Shown here piece by piece: positions 5,525 through 5,789 of a stretch of DNA of 5,789 nt. Positions within the stretch are counted from its first letter, which is position 1. Every line of letters begins with the position of its first letter. The notes under the pieces were generated by a model that saw only the letters and a list, made by a program, of their open reading frames with translations, was not told the origin of the DNA and did not search any database. This DNA comes from Burkholderiales bacterium (GTDB lineage: Bacteria > Pseudomonadota > Gammaproteobacteria > Burkholderiales > Burkholderiaceae_C), in contig CANJKD010000187.1 in NCBI GenBank assembly GCA_947474415.1, forward strand, positions 1 to 5,789, written 5' to 3'. Both the position numbers and the translations under genes were made by a program.

Positions 5525-5789
5525 TCAGGCTTCCAGCCAAGCGACCAGTTCATGCAGGTCGCGCGCCACACAGTCGGCGCGGGCCGGGCCGGTGACGGGC
5601 ATCGCAGCATCACCCTCACGGCATACCCAGGCACTGCGCAGGCCGGCGCCATGCGCGCCGACAACATCGAGCACCCAATCGTCACCGATGTGGAGCACCT
5701 CGTGCGGCTGCGCGCCTGCACGCCGGCAGGCCTCCTGAAAGATGCGCGGGTCGGGCTTGCCGACACCGAACTCGCGCGCTGACACGGTG
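5525..5789 (-). CDS. HAD-family hydrolase, C-terminal part (5' end outside window)
   Basis: The minus-strand frame is open from the right window edge to the TGA at 5527-5525, giving 88 residues. GVGKPDPRIF carries the motif III lysine of haloacid-dehalogenase-superfamily phosphatases. HIGDDWVLDVVGAHGAGLRS carries motif IV, with acidic residues GDDxxxD for Mg2+ binding, followed by the typical AGLRSAWV strand. The nucleophile motif (DxDxT) would be upstream, outside the window. An in-frame GTG at 5785 is not the real start, because the fold cannot begin there. Substrate cannot be told from this part; subfamily IA phosphatases act on sugar phosphates, phosphoglycolate or nucleotides. It converges on the lipid operon and is probably unrelated to it. 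Confidence 0.86.
   Translation of the reverse strand, partial: TVSAREFGVGKPDPRIFQEACRRAGAQPHEVLHIGDDWVLDVVGAHGAGLRSAWVCREGDAAMPVTGPARADCVARDLHELVAWLEA

Noticed and set aside
4324..5595. Plus-strand ORF (423 aa) in another frame of the Cfa-like gene
   Set aside because: Extremely Arg-rich composition typical of an out-of-frame read; the overlapping frame has all Cfa motifs.
1..5789. CRISPR array, tRNA or rRNA genes
   Set aside because: No spaced direct repeats of suitable length and no tRNA-like cloverleaf or rRNA segment was seen by eye on either strand.

Overview
The window is GC-rich with strong third-position GC bias and reads as part of a betaproteobacterial chromosome, most likely Burkholderiales. 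That assignment is inferred from base composition and protein flavour; there is no rRNA or other taxonomic marker.

Layout from left to right. (1) Positions 1-151 are the downstream end of an insertion sequence whose transposase C-terminus resembles the IS1595/ISXO2 family. (2) It abuts a glutathione S-transferase gene that keeps only its helical C-terminal domain (to 547), so the IS appears to have broken or truncated that gene. (3) Converging on it is a minus-strand gene (573-1463) for a ferritin-like diiron protein with an E / ExxH / E / ExxH ligand pattern. (4) A 509-bp divergent intergenic region (1464-1972) contains an AT-rich island with two related palindromes, a 14-bp perfect palindrome, a terminator-like hairpin, a 24-nt pyrimidine tract and a 12-bp perfect hairpin next to the next gene's ribosome binding site. 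(5) A tight plus-strand operon follows: a COG2907-type FAD oxidoreductase (1973-3292), a DUF1365 protein (3292-4098, overlapping by one base) and a cyclopropane-fatty-acid-synthase-like SAM methyltransferase (4124-5398). (6) A partial minus-strand HAD-family hydrolase (5525-5789) converges on the operon and runs off the right edge.

The FAD protein / DUF1365 / Cfa-like trio is a recurrent proteobacterial cassette. In some alphaproteobacteria related genes belong to the singlet-oxygen (sigma-E/ChrR) response, and related enzyme types make methylated and furan fatty acids on intact phospholipids. Here the Cfa-like enzyme lacks two of the bicarbonate-site residues of true cyclopropane synthases (Cys to Ser, His to Gln), and a diiron protein is divergently transcribed from the shared regulatory region. 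My main hypothesis is a membrane-lipid modification module: methylation by the SAM enzyme, redox chemistry by the FAD enzyme, and perhaps an O2-dependent step by the diiron protein. This is inference and needs lipid analysis.
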